From JAJECS01 sp965262745 (lineage in GTDB: Bacteria; Chloroflexota; UBA11872), in contig OZ253558.1 of the NCBI GenBank assembly GCA_965262745.1, positions 806,001-870,000 of the forward strand: DNA of 64,000 bases. Direction: 5' to 3'. This document shows, in pieces, positions 44,340 to 52,331 of the stretch. The stretch's first letter is position 1. Each line of letters starts with the position of its first letter. A program made the translations under genes and the position numbers. The notes beneath the pieces are model-generated. The model made no database searches and had not been told where the DNA came from. It saw nothing but the letters and a program-made list of their open reading frames with translations.

Positions 44340-45941
44340 CTGATCGACTCCCCCGCCCAAGACGGCGAGCCGCACCCGCCCACGCCGAGCAATGCTCGCG
44401 GCGCCCCCGCGCGCATTGCGCTGGTGCTGGTGACAACATTCTTTTCCGGAATGTCGGTCCTCGCCGTCGAAATCACGGCCTCGCGTCTGCTGGCGCCGTT
44501 CTTTGGCACGAGCACCATCATCTGGGCCGTCGTCATCGGCCTCACGCTGCTCTGCCTGTCCGTGGGCTATGGGATCGGCGGCGTGGTGGCGGACCGGCGG
44601 CCGCGAGAGTCCACGCTGTTCCACATCATCGCGATCGCGGCGTTCGGCGTGGGGCTCGTTCCGTTCGTGGCCGGCCCGGTGCTGGAAGTCTCGTCTGAGG
44701 CGATTGCGCGACTGAGCGGCGGTTTGTTCTTCGGCTCACTGCTGGGCGTGCTGCTGTTGTTCTCCGTGCCCCTGACGATGCTGGGCATGGTTTCCCCATT
44801 CGCCATACGGCTCGTGACGCGCGACGTGCAGCACGCAGGCCGCCGCGCGGGCCAGGTCTACGCCCTCAGCACCATCGGCAGCATCGCCGGCGCGTTCCTG
44901 CCGGTGCTCGCCCTGGTGCCAACCTTTGGCACCCGGCTGACCTTCCTGCTTTTTGCCTGGGTGCTGCTGGGTTTGGCTCTGCTCGGAGCACGCACCAGGG
45001 TGCGACAGGGAATCTACGCCGCGTTCGCGATCATCCTGATCATTCTGTGGCTCGCCATCAGGCCGGGCGCCGTTCGACCGGTGGACGGCCTCGTGTGGGA
45101 GGGTGACTCGGCGACTCAGTTCATCCAGGTCATTGACGATCCTGGACGCGGACTGCGGCTCGTGCTCAACGAGGGCATCGGGACTCACTCGATCTACAAC
45201 CCCGATCGTCTGCTCACGGGCGGGCCGTGGGACTACTTCCTTCTAGCGCCACTTGTCGCCGGGCAAACCATGGCCGACATGGACTCGCTCCTTGTCGTGG
45301 GGCTCGGCGCCGGCACCGTGTCCAAGCAATTCACCGCGGTGTATGGCGCCGACGTGCAGATCGACGGGGTCGAGCTCGATCCCAAGGTCATCGAGCTAGG
45401 CCGGCGCTACTTCGACATGAACGAGCAAAACCTAAACGCCATTGCTGCCGACGGCCGTACGTACCTGCAGCACTCGAAGGACCGCTACGACGTGATCGCC
45501 GTGGATGCGTACCGGCAGCCCTATATCCCCTTTCACCTCGTCACGCGTGAATTCTTCCAGGAGGCCCGCGACCACCTGCGGCCCAATGGTGTGCTGGCGC
45601 TCAATGCCGGCCGCACGGGCCAGGACTTTCGCCTCGTCGACGTTCTGGCATCGACCATGCGCGCCGTATTTCCGTATATCTACGTGCTCGACCTTCCCAC
45701 GGGCTACAACAACAGCCTGATCTACGGCACGCTGCACCCCATTTCCGACGACGAGCTTCATGCCGCCGCCCTGGCGACCGGCAATGCCGCCCTCGAAGAA
45801 ATCGCGCTGCGCCCGTGGCGGCTCCGACCGGGGGCGGAATCGGTGGTCGTCTACACCGACGACCTGGCGCCCGTGGAACGACTGATCGACGACATCATCG
45901 TGCGCGAGGCCCTGGGCGGGGCGCGAGGCCGAGCGCGCTAG
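44340..45941 (+). CDS. Membrane-fused spermidine synthase-like protein
   Basis: About 533 residues. The N-terminal half has six or seven helices (SGMSVLAVEITASRLLAPFFG, IIWAVVIGLTLLCLSVGYGIGG). The C-terminal half is a spermidine synthase-like Rossmann fold: LLVVGLGAGTVSKQF, QIDGVELDPKVIELGRRYF, ADGRTYLQHSKDRYDVIAVDAYRQPYIP and FFQEARDHLRPNGVLALN. No ATG, GTG or TTG lies in frame between the previous gene's stop and GTG 44424, which would cut into the first helix. CTG 44340 with GGAG four bases upstream restores the whole helix and a 26-residue polar lead, so I start it there with reserve. Polyamine synthesis itself is unproven for this fused type. Confidence 0.8.
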   Translation: MIDSPAQDGEPHPPTPSNARGAPARIALVLVTTFFSGMSVLAVEITASRLLAPFFGTSTIIWAVVIGLTLLCLSVGYGIGGVVADRRPRESTLFHIIAIAAFGVGLVPFVAGPVLEVSSEAIARLSGGLFFGSLLGVLLLFSVPLTMLGMVSPFAIRLVTRDVQHAGRRAGQVYALSTIGSIAGAFLPVLALVPTFGTRLTFLLFAWVLLGLALLGARTRVRQGIYAAFAIILIILWLAIRPGAVRPVDGLVWEGDSATQFIQVIDDPGRGLRLVLNEGIGTHSIYNPDRLLTGGPWDYFLLAPLVAGQTMADMDSLLVVGLGAGTVSKQFTAVYGADVQIDGVELDPKVIELGRRYFDMNEQNLNAIAADGRTYLQHSKDRYDVIAVDAYRQPYIPFHLVTREFFQEARDHLRPNGVLALNAGRTGQDFRLVDVLASTMRAVFPYIYVLDLPTGYNNSLIYGTLHPISDDELHAAALATGNAALEEIALRPWRLRPGAESVVVYTDDLAPVERLIDDIIVREALGGARGRAR

Positions 45942-46164
45942 GACAGCCGCTTGGCATTGATTCCGGCAATCTTGCGTCCGCCCGCAATCATTGCGTGCAG
46001 CGTCAGCGACGGTGTCCTTCACGGAGCGTCCATAACCCTCGGTGGCCGTTTCGCGTTGATACTGGGGCCGACGCAGCACGGACAACGCCGATGCCCGCCG
46101 ATCTGGAGTGGTGGGTTGGAGCGAATTGGAAGAGCCCTTGAACGGACAGGATGAGCGACCGCCA

Positions 46165-47604
46165 GTGAATCCCCCTCGACGACGCTCCTCTCGACGCGCC
46201 GTGCTGCGCGGATCGTTGGGCGCAGCGGCGGCCGCTCTGGCCGTCGCGTGCAGCGAAGGCGCGCCGGCGCCGCAGACGAACCCCACTCCGGCGGCGACGC
46301 CACAGCCGCAAGCAACGATTGTGGCTGCGCCGGCGCCGAGCCCAACGAGCCGCCCGGTGGTTGTCGTGACACCCGCGACCCAGGCACCACCAGTGGCATC
46401 GCCTCCGCCGGTGGCAACCGCCATCCCCACCGACGGGTCAACGCCTGTCTCGATTCCAGCGACTCAGCCGGCCACCGAACCGCCGACTTCAACGGCACCG
46501 TCGACTTCGGCGCCGCCCACGCAGTCCACCGCGCCACCGGCGCCAACCGCCACGACACCCGGGGGCACGGCATCTCCCAGACCCACGGCCGTTGCCGTCG
46601 CGCGGCCAACCGCTCCTCCGACGCCAACGCCGCGCGCGACCCCGACGGCGACCCCGACGCCGGCCCCAACGGCAACCCCGACACCCACACCGTCGCCGCT
46701 GCGGTCACCCTTAACCGGCCTGCCAATCTCGGCGGAGGCGCTCGGCCGCCGTGTAGTCGCGGTCAAGATCGACAATGCCCCCGGGGCTCGTCCCCAAAGC
46801 GGCTTGAGCACGGCGGGCATCGTCTACGAGCACGAAACCGAGGGTTCGGTCACTCGCTACACCGCGTTCTTCTTGGATAGCGAGGTCGAACTCGTCGGTC
46901 CCATCCGCAGCTCGCGGTTTGTGGACCGCGACTTGGTGCAACAGTTCGATGCGCTGTTCGCCCACGTCGGCGGCAGCCCGCCGGTGCGTGAAGACCTGCA
47001 AGCCTCCCCAGTCGCCGACATGGACGAATTCTTCTATCCCGGAGATCTCCCCTACACGCGCCTCACGAGCCGTCCGTCGCCGTTCAACGCCTACCTGAGC
47101 CTGGCCAGCCTGCGCGAGTTTGGCGCCGCGAGCCATGGGAGCCGGCGCCCGATCGAGAGCCTCGAGTTTGCACAAGGGCCGCAAGGCATCGGTGCGGTGC
47201 GGTCCATCACCGTGCCGAGTGGCCCGCGCACAGCCTTTCAAGTGACATATAGCTATGACGCACTCAACGGCCGGTGGCAGCGCAGCCTCGGCGGCGTCAG
47301 GGACATCGACGCAGCAACCGGTGAGGCCATTTCCGTTGCCAACGTGATCATTCAGCACGTGGCGGTCCGGGTCACCGCCTTCATCGAGGATTCGCTGGGC
47401 AACCTTTCGCTGGCGATTCCCACAACCGGATCCGGTCCGGCCACGGTATTTCGTGACGGATTGCGGATTCATGGGACATGGGAACGGCCGAATGCGCAGG
47501 CGGTCACTCGTTTTCGGACAACGCGCGGAGACCCGCTGGAGTTGCGGCCCGGCCGCACGTGGGTCCATCTGCTCGACATCGACCAGGCCGTCGACAGCGG
47601 CTAG
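46165..47604 (+). CDS. DUF3048-domain lipoprotein with long Pro/Thr linker
   Basis: About 479 residues. A Tat-like signal (RRRSSRRAVLRGSLGAAAAALAVACS) ends in a lipobox, so the protein is lipid-anchored. Some 150 residues of Pro/Thr/Ala low complexity come next, then the two DUF3048 (YerB-like) regions: SPLTGLPISAEALGRRVVAVKIDNA with ARPQSGLSTAGIVYEHETEG, and VTAFIEDSLGN to RTWVHLLDID. The function of the family is unknown; in other bacteria it is a cell-surface lipoprotein. GTG 46165 starts right before the Arg-rich n-region; GTG 46108 is possible. Confidence 0.8.
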   Translation: MNPPRRRSSRRAVLRGSLGAAAAALAVACSEGAPAPQTNPTPAATPQPQATIVAAPAPSPTSRPVVVVTPATQAPPVASPPPVATAIPTDGSTPVSIPATQPATEPPTSTAPSTSAPPTQSTAPPAPTATTPGGTASPRPTAVAVARPTAPPTPTPRATPTATPTPAPTATPTPTPSPLRSPLTGLPISAEALGRRVVAVKIDNAPGARPQSGLSTAGIVYEHETEGSVTRYTAFFLDSEVELVGPIRSSRFVDRDLVQQFDALFAHVGGSPPVREDLQASPVADMDEFFYPGDLPYTRLTSRPSPFNAYLSLASLREFGAASHGSRRPIESLEFAQGPQGIGAVRSITVPSGPRTAFQVTYSYDALNGRWQRSLGGVRDIDAATGEAISVANVIIQHVAVRVTAFIEDSLGNLSLAIPTTGSGPATVFRDGLRIHGTWERPNAQAVTRFRTTRGDPLELRPGRTWVHLLDIDQAVDSG

Positions 47605-47670
47605 CATCCGGCGCGGCGTCAAGCCGTGGTGCCGTACCCTTGCCGCGCCCATTGGTCGCCGGAGCCCGCC

Positions 47671-48672
47671 ATGACCACCGAGCGAGTCGTTCTTATCCCC
47701 GAACCGCAACACCTCATGCTCCTGCAGCACCGCCAGGTCGTCGATGACGCGGGAGGCACGATCCGGCACGCCGATCTGCACGACGAAGCCACGCGCCGCG
47801 CCGCGCTTGCCGAGGCGACCGTCGTCCTAGTGCAGGGACACACGATGGCGGAGGAAGACTTCGTTGCCGGAGCCGGATTGCGCGCCGTGTGCTGCTGGTC
47901 CGACGGCGTGGATACGGTGGATCTGGAAGCCGCGACGCGGCACGGGATCCCCATTGGCAACGTTCCCGACCTCTGCATCGAAGAAGTGGCCGACCACGCC
48001 CTGATGCTCCTGCTCGCCGGCTACCGCCGGCTTGGCTTCGCCTACGCGCAGATCCACCAGTGCCTGCCGCTCTCGCGCGAAGACATCTGCGCCGCCGCCC
48101 ACCCGTGGCCCCGGCTGCGCGGGCTCACCCTGGGCCTGCTCGCGTTCGGCAACATCGCGCGCGCCATGGCGCTCCGCTGCCAGGTGCTGGGCATGTCGGT
48201 GATCGCGCACGACCCATACACCGATCCAAGCGTGATGCGCGAGATGGACGTCGAGCCGGTCGCCTTCGACGATCTGCTGCGCCGCTCCGACTATCTATCG
48301 ATTCACGCCCCGCTCAACCCGAGCACGCGGCATCTGTTTGACGCCGCGGCGCTTGCGCAGATGAAGTCGAGCGCGTTTCTCATCAACACCGCGCGGGGTC
48401 CGATTGTGGAGGAAGCGGCGCTTATCGCCGCGCTCGAAGCGGGCGCACTCGCCGGCGCCGGACTGGATGTGCTCGAAGTCGAGCCCGCCTCCCACGACAA
48501 TCCGTTGCTCGCGATGCCCAACGTCATCACGACGCCGCACCATGCCGGCGAGTCCGACGAAATGCACGCCTTTGGCCCGGAGGCGGCCATGAACGACGTA
48601 GCCCACGTGCTTCGAGGCAATCCGCCTCGATCGCTGCAGAATCCGGCGGCGCTCAGCCGGGACGGCGCGTAG
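47671..48672 (+). CDS. D-isomer-specific 2-hydroxyacid dehydrogenase
   Basis: A 333-residue NAD-dependent dehydrogenase. The substrate domain contains VCCWSDGVDTVDLEAATRHGIPIGNVPD. The Rossmann domain has LLAFGNIARAMALRCQVLGMSVIAHDP, slightly short of GxGxxG. Catalytic Arg (NTARGPIV), Glu (LDVLEVEPA) and His (TTPHHAGE) are in place. The substrate, such as phosphoglycerate, glyoxylate or another, cannot be told. ATG 47671 has GGAG six bases upstream. Confidence 0.88.
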   Translation: MTTERVVLIPEPQHLMLLQHRQVVDDAGGTIRHADLHDEATRRAALAEATVVLVQGHTMAEEDFVAGAGLRAVCCWSDGVDTVDLEAATRHGIPIGNVPDLCIEEVADHALMLLLAGYRRLGFAYAQIHQCLPLSREDICAAAHPWPRLRGLTLGLLAFGNIARAMALRCQVLGMSVIAHDPYTDPSVMREMDVEPVAFDDLLRRSDYLSIHAPLNPSTRHLFDAAALAQMKSSAFLINTARGPIVEEAALIAALEAGALAGAGLDVLEVEPASHDNPLLAMPNVITTPHHAGESDEMHAFGPEAAMNDVAHVLRGNPPRSLQNPAALSRDGA

Positions 48673-48718
48673 ATTCGCGATATGGCGGGCGCGCGCGTCC
48701 GGCGATCGCCCTAACCCC

Positions 48719-50299
48719 ATGTCCGTGCGAGTCACCGGTTGGGGCGGCATCGGCGAGATCGGCGGCAACAAGCTGCTGCTCGAAGACGGCGACTGGCAGG
48801 TGTTGCTCGATTTCGGAAAGTCATTCAGCGCCCATGCCCGCTATTTCGAGGAATTCCTGAGCCCTCGCACGACAACAGGTGCGCTCGACTACTTGCGAAC
48901 CGGGCTGCTGCCTCCTCTGGAGGGTCTATATAGGCCCGATCTCGAGTCGCTGCCGGAGGTCAAGGCCTTCTGGACGCACGCGAAGAACCAGGTCGGCTAC
49001 CGGCCGGACGTGCGGCCGCGAGCCGTCTTGCTCTCACACGCCCATCAAGACCATCACGGCCATTTGTCATTCCTCGACACAACCATTCCCATCGTCAGCA
49101 GCTCCGCCACCGCACTGATCGTGAAGGGCATGCAGGACAGCGGACTGGCTGGTATCGAGAACGAGACCGTCATCGTCCGGCCGAGAGTCGCCGACGGGGC
49201 GGTGCTCAAAACTGAACGGACGGCCGGCGAACAGCGTTCGTGGCTGCTGCTAGATCGCGATGTTTGGACGGCCGAGGCGGAGCAACTCTGGACAACGCCG
49301 CTGTTCAACAAGACGACGGCGGGCTGGGCCCTGCGCGGGACCGCGCCCTTCGGTGGAAGTATCGACGGTCATCGCATTCGCGCCTATCCGGTGGACCACT
49401 CGATCCCCGGCGGGCGTGGGTTTGCCATCGAAACGTCAGTCGGCTGGGTCGCCTACTCGGGAGACATCCGCATGCACGGACATGCGGGGGACCTCACGCG
49501 ACAGTTCGCCCAAGCGTTGCGGGACCTCGACGTGGCACTGCTGATCTGCGAAGGAACCCAAGCGCCCTACGGCCCTGGCGCCACCGAGGAGGAGGTCCGT
49601 CGCGACGTTCACGAAGCGGTTGGAACGGCCGACGGGCTGGTGGTCGGCGACTTCAGTCCACGCAATTTCGAGCGCCTCGAGACGTTTCTTGACGCCGCGC
49701 GGAATGCAGGACGGCGGCTGGTGGTGCCGGAAAAGGACGCCTTTCTGTTGCACGCGCTCCACACGGCGGACGCCGCAACTTCCCTACCCGACCCGGTGCA
49801 AGGCCCGTTGATCTATCGAGAGCGGCGCGAGAACCGCAGGGCCTGGGCCCAGCTAGTCGCCGAGACGTACGACACCGCCATGGTCGATCCGGACGAGATC
49901 GCCAGGTCGCCCGGCGAATTCGTTATGGCGTTGAGCTTCTATGACGTGCTGCGCCTCCTGGACATCAACACTCGCGGCGGCACGTGGATCTACTCGACAA
50001 GTGAGCCCTACAACGAGGAGCAGGTCCTGGATATCAACCGGCTGCGCAATTGGGTGGATCACCTGGACATGCAGATGTTGGGCAGACTGGGCGACGACGC
50101 CAGCCAAGAGCGCTTTCACGCCTCTGGCCACGCCTCGGGGGCTGACCTGCTCGAATTCATCGAGATCGCCCAGCCGCGGCGCCTGATGCCGGTCCATCTC
50201 GAAGCGGCCGGCTTGGACTTCTACCGCGAGCACGTTCCGGCGCTGGGGATCGCGCTTGCCGAACCAACGTGGGGGCGGCCGGTCGAAGTTCTTGGCTAG
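48719..50299 (+). CDS. RNase J-like MBL-fold metallo-hydrolase
   Basis: A 526-residue metallo-beta-lactamase-fold protein of the beta-CASP type. Metal motifs are LLSHAHQDHHGH, VDHSIPGGRGFAI, VAYSGDIRMHG and a C-terminal ASGHASGADLLEFIE followed by LMPVHLEA, the RMMBL motif of RNase J and related nucleases. It starts MSVRVTGWGGIGEIGGNKLLL. It differs from true RNase J in an insertion around 60-90 and 170-210, so it may be a separate paralogue acting on RNA or another ester. It lies 46 bases after the dehydrogenase. Confidence 0.82.
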   Translation: MSVRVTGWGGIGEIGGNKLLLEDGDWQVLLDFGKSFSAHARYFEEFLSPRTTTGALDYLRTGLLPPLEGLYRPDLESLPEVKAFWTHAKNQVGYRPDVRPRAVLLSHAHQDHHGHLSFLDTTIPIVSSSATALIVKGMQDSGLAGIENETVIVRPRVADGAVLKTERTAGEQRSWLLLDRDVWTAEAEQLWTTPLFNKTTAGWALRGTAPFGGSIDGHRIRAYPVDHSIPGGRGFAIETSVGWVAYSGDIRMHGHAGDLTRQFAQALRDLDVALLICEGTQAPYGPGATEEEVRRDVHEAVGTADGLVVGDFSPRNFERLETFLDAARNAGRRLVVPEKDAFLLHALHTADAATSLPDPVQGPLIYRERRENRRAWAQLVAETYDTAMVDPDEIARSPGEFVMALSFYDVLRLLDINTRGGTWIYSTSEPYNEEQVLDINRLRNWVDHLDMQMLGRLGDDASQERFHASGHASGADLLEFIEIAQPRRLMPVHLEAAGLDFYREHVPALGIALAEPTWGRPVEVLG

Positions 50300-50378
50300 C
50301 ACCGGGATGTGTTGACGCGGCCCCACCGCAGCGGCGACCATCAAGCGTGTCTCACGCCTCCTCCTCGGCCTGGCGCTA

Positions 50379-51473
50379 GTGGCCCGCCGAATCGTCGACC
50401 TCACTCAGCCGCTCGCTCACGACGGATCTGACGGTGCGTTAAGCATCCGTGAATACGAGCGTCCACGAAGCGGCCATGGGGTGTTTCATCGGGTCGCCAT
50501 GGAGACCACCGTCGGCACGCACGTGGTCACGTCCAGGCGATATCTAGCGTCCGGCTATTCGCTTGCCGAGGTGCCCATCGAACGCTTTTTTGGCGAGGGG
50601 ATCGTCATGCGTCTCCCCACGTCACCCGGTGCGGCGGAGATTAACCCGGCCGACCTCGACGCCGCCGCCGGCGACCGCGTGCGCCGCGACGACATTGCCG
50701 TCCTGGCATTGGCGCCGAATTCATCCGGCCGCGCCAAACTCACCGTATTCGCCTCGCAGTGGCTGTGGGACAAGGGCGTCAAAATGCTGGTGCTCGATCA
50801 CCGCATCGGCATTGGCTCGTCTCCGTCATGGAACGAAGAGCGCACCGTCCTCACGTCCCTGTTTGCCAATGAGATTCCGGTGGTCCGAGGCGCCACGAAT
50901 ACCGATCAGCTCAGCGACGAGCGCTTCGCCGTGATGGCGCTCCCCATGCGGATTGACGGTGTCGAAGCCTGGCCGGTTCGCGTAGTTGCGCTCGATCCCG
51001 GCGAACCACCGGCGCCGGACCCGGTCCCTGCCCCTGCCGTGGATGCCGCCGCCGACTCGCCGGCAGTCCCGGCCGCCGAGGCTTCCAATGCCAGCTCCGA
51101 GAATGCAGCCGCCGAGACGCCAGCGACGGCAACCGAAGCCGAGGACGCCGGCAGCGAGAAAGCGCCGGCAGAAGCCACAGCCGCTTCGGCGGACGTTGCG
51201 CCTCCCGAAGCCGTCGATGCCGGCGGCGCAGCAGCGGAGGAGGCGGCACCGGAGGAATCCACGCCTGATGGCGAGGAGCCGACGGCCTCGGCGGCAGACG
51301 TGGCCCCGATCATTGATCCGCCAGCGAAGGACGTCGCCACCGAGCCGGCTGTCGATGACGATGCCCCTGCCGCCGACGACCGCGACAGCACAAGGCAGGG
51401 AAAGTCTGATGCGACGGCCGACGGCGGCGTCAGCGACGCGGAATCAGGATCGTCTCCCCGATCTGGATCGTAA
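50379..51473 (+). CDS. Cyclase-family protein with degenerate metal site and acidic Ala-rich tail
   Basis: A 364-residue protein from GTG 50379. Residues 1-210 follow the cyclase/kynurenine formamidase family: VDLTQPLAHDG at the start, the METTVGTHVVTSRRYLASG segment, and WDKGVKMLVLDHRIGIG. The family metal motif H-x-G-T-H-x-D-x-P-x-H is reduced to V-x-x-H without the Asp and last His, so hydrolase activity is doubtful. Residues 210-364 are low-complexity Ala/Pro/Glu/Asp sequence, probably disordered. The last 44 bases overlap the convergent LysM gene. Confidence 0.65.
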   Translation: MARRIVDLTQPLAHDGSDGALSIREYERPRSGHGVFHRVAMETTVGTHVVTSRRYLASGYSLAEVPIERFFGEGIVMRLPTSPGAAEINPADLDAAAGDRVRRDDIAVLALAPNSSGRAKLTVFASQWLWDKGVKMLVLDHRIGIGSSPSWNEERTVLTSLFANEIPVVRGATNTDQLSDERFAVMALPMRIDGVEAWPVRVVALDPGEPPAPDPVPAPAVDAAADSPAVPAAEASNASSENAAAETPATATEAEDAGSEKAPAEATAASADVAPPEAVDAGGAAAEEAAPEESTPDGEEPTASAADVAPIIDPPAKDVATEPAVDDDAPAADDRDSTRQGKSDATADGGVSDAESGSSPRSGS

Positions 51474-51972
51474 ACGGCTCGTCGATCCCGTTCACCGCCG
51501 CGATCTCCTCGAACGAAAACCCGAACCTGCTGGCGATGCCCGCCAGCGTGTCGCCAGGTTCCACGACATACCCCGTGTAGCGCGCGGGTCGCACCGTGCG
51601 CACCGGCACGACCGTGGGTGTGGGCAGCACGGTTAGCGTCAGCTCGGGCAGCGGCAAATCGATAGTGACGGAGGGCGGGGTAACCACCGCCAGACCGGGC
51701 CCCGACACGGTTGGCGTACGCGGCGGCGGTGCCGCGGTCGGTTGCAGGATCTCCGGGACCTGACCCTGGGCACGAAGCACATTGTCGGCCACGACGATGA
51801 ACACCACCGCGGCCACGACCAGGATTGCGCCCACGACGATGACCACCGTGCTGGCCACGCCGCTGTCGGGAGTGTCCGAGGGAGATGGCGCGACAGGCCG
51901 CCCAACGCGGCGTTGGTCACGATCCGAACTGGACTGCGACACCTCAGCGGAATCTAACAACGGCCGATCCAA
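51430..51972 (-). CDS. Membrane-anchored LysM-domain protein
   Basis: A 180-residue protein: a polar cytoplasmic N-terminus, one membrane helix (STVVIVVGAILVVAAVVFIVVA), a Pro/Thr-rich linker and a C-terminal LysM domain (YVVEPGDTLAGIASRFGFSFEEIAAVNGI, ending ETILIPRR). LysM binds N-acetylglucosamine polymers such as peptidoglycan. Its end overlaps the convergent cyclase gene by 44 bases, so one of the two 3' ends depends on the other. Confidence 0.85.
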   Translation of the reverse strand: MDRPLLDSAEVSQSSSDRDQRRVGRPVAPSPSDTPDSGVASTVVIVVGAILVVAAVVFIVVADNVLRAQGQVPEILQPTAAPPPRTPTVSGPGLAVVTPPSVTIDLPLPELTLTVLPTPTVVPVRTVRPARYTGYVVEPGDTLAGIASRFGFSFEEIAAVNGIDEPFTIQIGETILIPRR

Positions 51973-52027
51973 GCTGGCGGACAGCTACGAACCCCCGGCC
52001 CCGGGGTGCGCCCGCAGGCAATCAGGC

Positions 52028-52106
52028 TGGGGTGAGCGAGGGGACTTGAACCCCCAGCCTTCTGGGCCACAACCAGACGCTCTGACCAAATTGAGCTACG
52101 CCCACC
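52028..52106 (-). tRNA. tRNA-His (anticodon GTG), CCA encoded
   Basis: On the minus strand the acceptor GTGGGCG pairs with CGCTCAC (one G-U), with the extra 5' G (G-1) opposite C73 that identifies tRNA-His. The D arm TAGCTCAATTTGGTCAGAGC is standard. The anticodon stem TCTGG/CCAGA carries loop TTGTGGC with anticodon GTG. The T arm GGGGGTTCAAGTCCCC is normal. CCA is encoded at 52030-52028. The gene stands alone. Confidence 0.96.
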
Positions 52107-52149
52107 ATGCACTGCTGAATTCTATAACGACTACGCGGTCCCCAATCCG

Positions 52150-52178
52150 TTGGGCCCGGGCACGGTGCGTTGTACAAT
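52150..52178 (+). promoter_or_regulatory. Candidate guaB promoter
   Basis: TTGGGC (52150-52155) and TACAAT (52173-52178) are separated by 17 bases. The predicted start near 52185 gives a leader of about 147 bases before guaB. Confidence 0.5.
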
Positions 52179-52264
52179 GCCGCGATGTTGAGTGGTCTTG
52201 TGCCGCATCGTGACCCAGGGCGCATTTGCCAGTGGGCCTGACGCGGCCGAACGTCGCTGAAATC

Positions 52265-52296
52265 GCACCCCGATCGCCTAGCGATCGGGGTGCTTT
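52265..52296 (+). terminator. Intrinsic terminator-like hairpin inside the guaB leader
   Basis: GCACCCCGATCGC and GCGATCGGGGTGC form a perfect 13-base-pair stem with loop CTA, followed by TTTGCGTT. It lies between the candidate promoter and the guaB start, so it could act as an attenuator or end a small RNA of about 110 bases. It is also symmetric enough to terminate nothing from the left, as the tRNA-His gene is transcribed away from it. Confidence 0.6.
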
Positions 52297-52331
52297 GCGT
52301 TCCGGGGGGCTCCGGGCATGGAGGCTAAGGC

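Noticed and set aside
45432..46430. A 332-codon leftward frame over the end of the spermidine synthase-like gene and the DUF3048 linker
   Set aside because: It is antisense to the Rossmann domain and to a Pro/Thr-rich linker, which gives Gly/Ala/Val-rich nonsense. No motif.
52179..52331. Known riboswitch or small RNA class (purine, ZTP, T-box, SRP RNA) in the guaB leader
   Set aside because: None of the core sequences of these classes is found; only the terminator hairpin is certain.
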